From positions 1 through 8,906 of the forward strand of contig DGRT01000039.1 in NCBI GenBank assembly GCA_002391105.1: a DNA stretch of 8,906 bases, given 5' to 3'. Made by a program: the position numbers and the translations under genes. This document shows positions 7,310-8,906 of this stretch, piece after piece. Under the pieces are notes generated by a model, which saw nothing but the letters and a program-made list of their open reading frames with translations, did not search any database and was not told where the DNA came from. This DNA comes from Lachnospiraceae bacterium UBA4381. GTDB lineage: Bacteria; Bacillota; Clostridia; Lachnospirales; Lachnospiraceae. Within the stretch, counting starts at the first letter, position 1. Each line of letters opens with the position of its first letter.

Positions 7310-8236
7310 TCACTCCCCGATTATATCTGCAAAGTAGTCCAAATGTGCCTGCAGTTCTTTCATATCAACAACTATATCTCCATCAAATATATCTAAACCA
7401 ATCTTATCCTCATAGTTAAACATACTTATGGAATCTTTGTCAAAGTTATACTTTGTAACCTGTTTATGATGGTCATCTATTATCCAGTATTCCACAACAC
7501 CGGACTCCTTATATTTACGTGTTTTTATCAAGGTATCCTTGCTTCTGGTTGATGGCGAGAGAATCTCCACAACAAACCTGGGTACCCAGGGCTGTTCATT
7601 ACCATCCTTATCTACCCTGTTATCCTTGGAACATTTTATAAGAATATCAGGCTGAACTACAGTAGTTGGTCCATCACTAAAATCAAGTCTTACATCAAAA
7701 GGCGACATAAAAACCAGGCACTTTCTCTGCCTTTTCCTTAACTCGTTTGTAATATAATTAGAAAGATACATCAAAATAGCCTGATGCGTCGGGCTAGGAG
7801 TAGTCATATCGTATATAACTCCGTCAATAATTTCGATACGCTTTCCCTCCGGAAGCTCCAGCGTCAGATAATCCTCATAAGTATATCCCGTTCTTGAAAA
7901 CAGCGGAACATCTCCACCCGCAACTATCTTTCCAGCTCCATAAAGATTATAGCCGGGATTCTTATCAGCGACCAGATTATTCTCTTCCCTATTATTATTC
8001 TTATTATTAATCTTATTATAATATATGCCCTTCTTATGGTTCTCAGGTTCCGGAAGTTCCAGAAGAGTATCAAACGCCTGACTAAGCTTAGCCATCGTGC
8101 TATGTCTTGGTTTTGCATCATCAGAACCAAATATTTTCTGAACAGAGCTGATAGAAACTCCGGATGCTTTAGCTATCTCGCTGTAAGTAATAATGAACGC
8201 ATCACGCATTTTTCTCATTTCTTCCAATGTGTACAT
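7310..8236 (-). CDS. XRE helix-turn-helix / Uma2-family (DUF820) nuclease-fold fusion
   Basis: This 308-residue protein has two domains. Residues about 5-58 form an XRE/Cro-type helix-turn-helix (TYSEIAKASGVSISSVQKIF, 17-36). An Asn/Lys-rich low-complexity linker (about 68-95, NKINNKNNN) follows. Residues about 118-300 are the Uma2/DUF820 fold related to PD-(D/E)XK nucleases: RIEIIDG (Glu135), VVQPDI (Asp197), FVVEILSPST (Glu224) and RKYKESGVVEYW (Lys243). All expected acidic and lysine positions are present, so the nuclease core seems intact. The biological role of Uma2 proteins is not established; some are annotated as restriction-like endonucleases. The helix-turn-helix suggests targeted DNA binding or self-repression. 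The ATG at 8236 has AAAGGGGG upstream. It is the first gene of an operon with the CDF transporter. Confidence 0.88.
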   Translation of the reverse strand: MYTLEEMRKMRDAFIITYSEIAKASGVSISSVQKIFGSDDAKPRHSTMAKLSQAFDTLLELPEPENHKKGIYYNKINNKNNNREENNLVADKNPGYNLYGAGKIVAGGDVPLFSRTGYTYEDYLTLELPEGKRIEIIDGVIYDMTTPSPTHQAILMYLSNYITNELRKRQRKCLVFMSPFDVRLDFSDGPTTVVQPDILIKCSKDNRVDKDGNEQPWVPRFVVEILSPSTRSKDTLIKTRKYKESGVVEYWIIDDHHKQVTKYNFDKDSISMFNYEDKIGLDIFDGDIVVDMKELQAHLDYFADIIGE

Positions 8237-8329
8237 ATAATTCGCGCCCCCTTTATCAAAATTCCACCATTTTCACTTTAACACCACCAAGCTACGCATT
8301 CGACTAGTACATCTCACTTTATCTCTATA

Positions 8330-8350
8330 TCATTTATGTTTCATTTATGT
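8330..8350 (-). promoter_or_regulatory. Phased direct repeats at the transcription start, operator candidate
   Basis: On the minus strand ACATAAATGA occurs twice with an 11-bp period (8350-8341 and 8339-8330), about one helical turn. The pair lies just downstream of the -10 box and overlaps the predicted start of transcription. A similar AATGAT also precedes it. This is a plausible binding site for the XRE domain of the gene it precedes; that link is inference. Confidence 0.45.
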
Positions 8351-8356
8351 ATCATT

Positions 8357-8384
8357 ATTATATCATTTTACTGGATATCGTCAA
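8357..8384 (-). promoter_or_regulatory. Sigma-A promoter of the Uma2-CDF operon
   Basis: On the minus strand TTGACG (8384-8379) is followed, after 16 bases, by a perfect TATAAT (8362-8357). Eleven of twelve positions match consensus. Transcription would start near 8350 and give a leader of about 113 bases. Confidence 0.7.
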
Positions 8385-8461
8385 GATATTTCGACTTAAA
8401 ACAGTACATTCATTTATATGCGCGCCAAAACCAACAATCATTCTTACACTCAAAAGCGCAA

Positions 8462-8497
8462 CAAAAAAGATCCCCCGGTTATATACCAGAGGGATCT
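8462..8497 (-). terminator. Rho-independent terminator of pckA
   Basis: On the minus strand AGATCCC (8497-8491) pairs with GGGATCT (8474-8468), and the stem continues inward through GGT/ACC around a TATAT-type loop with a small bulge. A run of six T residues (8468-8463) follows directly. It lies 86-120 bases after the pckA stop and insulates the Uma2 promoter. The other strand lacks a T-run, so it works in one direction. Confidence 0.9.
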
Positions 8498-8582
8498 CTT
8501 ATCACCTTATATCAAGTTAGTATCCTGCTCCGGCAGGCTTCTATATCCCGCCTCCTTAGATACTCATTACCTGTGACATTTA

Positions 8583-8906
8583 TTATAACTGAGGACCTGC
8601 AGCAACCAGTGCCTTACCAGCTTCATTTGTCTCATACTTCTTGAAGTTCTTGATGAATCTGGCAGCAAGATCCTTAGCCTTCTCCTCCCACTCAGCAACA
8701 TCTGCATAAGTATCACGAGGATCAAGAATCTCTGTTGAAACTCCAGGAAGCTCTGTAGGAACCTCAAAATCAAAGAAAGGAATCTTCTTTGTAGGAGCGT
8801 TCTTGATATCACCATTAAGGATAGCATCGATGATACCACGGGTATCAGGAATAGAGATACGCTTTCCTGTTCCGTTCCAGCCTGTATTTACGAGATAAGC
8901 CTTAGC
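8583..8906 (-). CDS. pckA: Phosphoenolpyruvate carboxykinase (ATP), C-terminal part
   Basis: Only the last 107 codons are inside the window; the gene continues past the right edge. PckA interconverts oxaloacetate plus ATP with phosphoenolpyruvate plus CO2 in the cytosol. In many anaerobes it runs in the CO2-fixing direction during succinate or propionate formation. Translation from the edge gives YLVNTGWNGTGKRISIPDTR, then IDAILNG, VPTELPGVSTEILDPRDTYAD and the ending LVAAGPQL, all typical of the ATP-type C-terminal domain. The frame is intact to the TAA at 8583-8585. A terminator follows, so it is the last gene of its transcript. The catalytic P-loop and metal site lie outside the window. 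Confidence 0.95.
   Translation of the reverse strand, partial: AKAYLVNTGWNGTGKRISIPDTRGIIDAILNGDIKNAPTKKIPFFDFEVPTELPGVSTEILDPRDTYADVAEWEEKAKDLAARFIKNFKKYETNEAGKALVAAGPQL

Larger units (their letters stand above)
8237..8582. other. Non-coding region between pckA and the Uma2 operon
   Basis: These 346 bp contain no supported gene. From right to left in the direction of transcription they hold the pckA 3' trailer with a small hairpin (CCTGC/GCAGG at 8525-8538), the pckA terminator, a near-consensus promoter, two phased 10-bp direct repeats, and about 110 bp of leader before the Uma2 start. Confidence 0.75.

Noticed and set aside
8539..8582. Small gene after pckA, suggested by a strong AAGGAGG on the minus strand at 8557-8551
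   Set aside because: No ATG, GTG or TTG lies at a usable distance and no meaningful frame follows before the terminator.

Overview
The window looks like part of a chromosome of an obligately anaerobic Firmicute, most likely a Lachnospiraceae-type gut or rumen bacterium. This is inferred from a moderately AT-rich composition, strong AGGAGG ribosome binding sites, ATP-type PEP carboxykinase, an anaerobe-style biotin synthase, and the family types present. No species can be named from the sequence alone.

Layout. On the minus strand, the left half (35-4638) holds two genes: a 1107-residue SNF2/DEAD-like helicase (1315-4638) and, 182 bp downstream of it, a 365-residue MoxR-type AAA+ ATPase (35-1132). 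The helicase has the N-terminal and post-helicase segments typical of the giant helicase-methylase proteins of integrative conjugative elements and phages, but no methylase domain. A palindrome lies between the two genes (1214-1258), and a REP-like hairpin overlaps the stop codon of the ATPase gene at the left edge. A 544-bp non-coding stretch (4639-5182) follows the helicase start. It contains five tandem 24-bp repeats resembling the multi-repeat end of an IS21-type element, a possible promoter, and an inverted repeat.

bioB (5183-6136, plus strand) encodes a biotin synthase with alanine at the position of E. coli Cys97, as expected for the type that uses a different auxiliary cluster. Its 3' end, stop codon included, is repeated three times at 26-bp spacing (6121-6198), right up to the stop codon of the convergent gene.

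The right part is again on the minus strand. An XRE-Uma2 fusion protein (7310-8236) and a cation diffusion facilitator (6199-7305) form a two-gene operon with 4 bp between them. A near-consensus promoter (8357-8384) and a helically phased 10-bp direct repeat at the predicted transcription start precede it, suggesting self-regulation by the XRE domain. Upstream, the C-terminal 107 codons of pckA enter from the right edge and end in a clear rho-independent terminator (8462-8497).

bioB, the transporter and pckA are ordinary housekeeping functions. The accessory-looking part is the helicase plus AAA+ pair with its flanking repeats. A third partner, such as a VWA-domain protein, could lie beyond the left edge, but it is not visible here.
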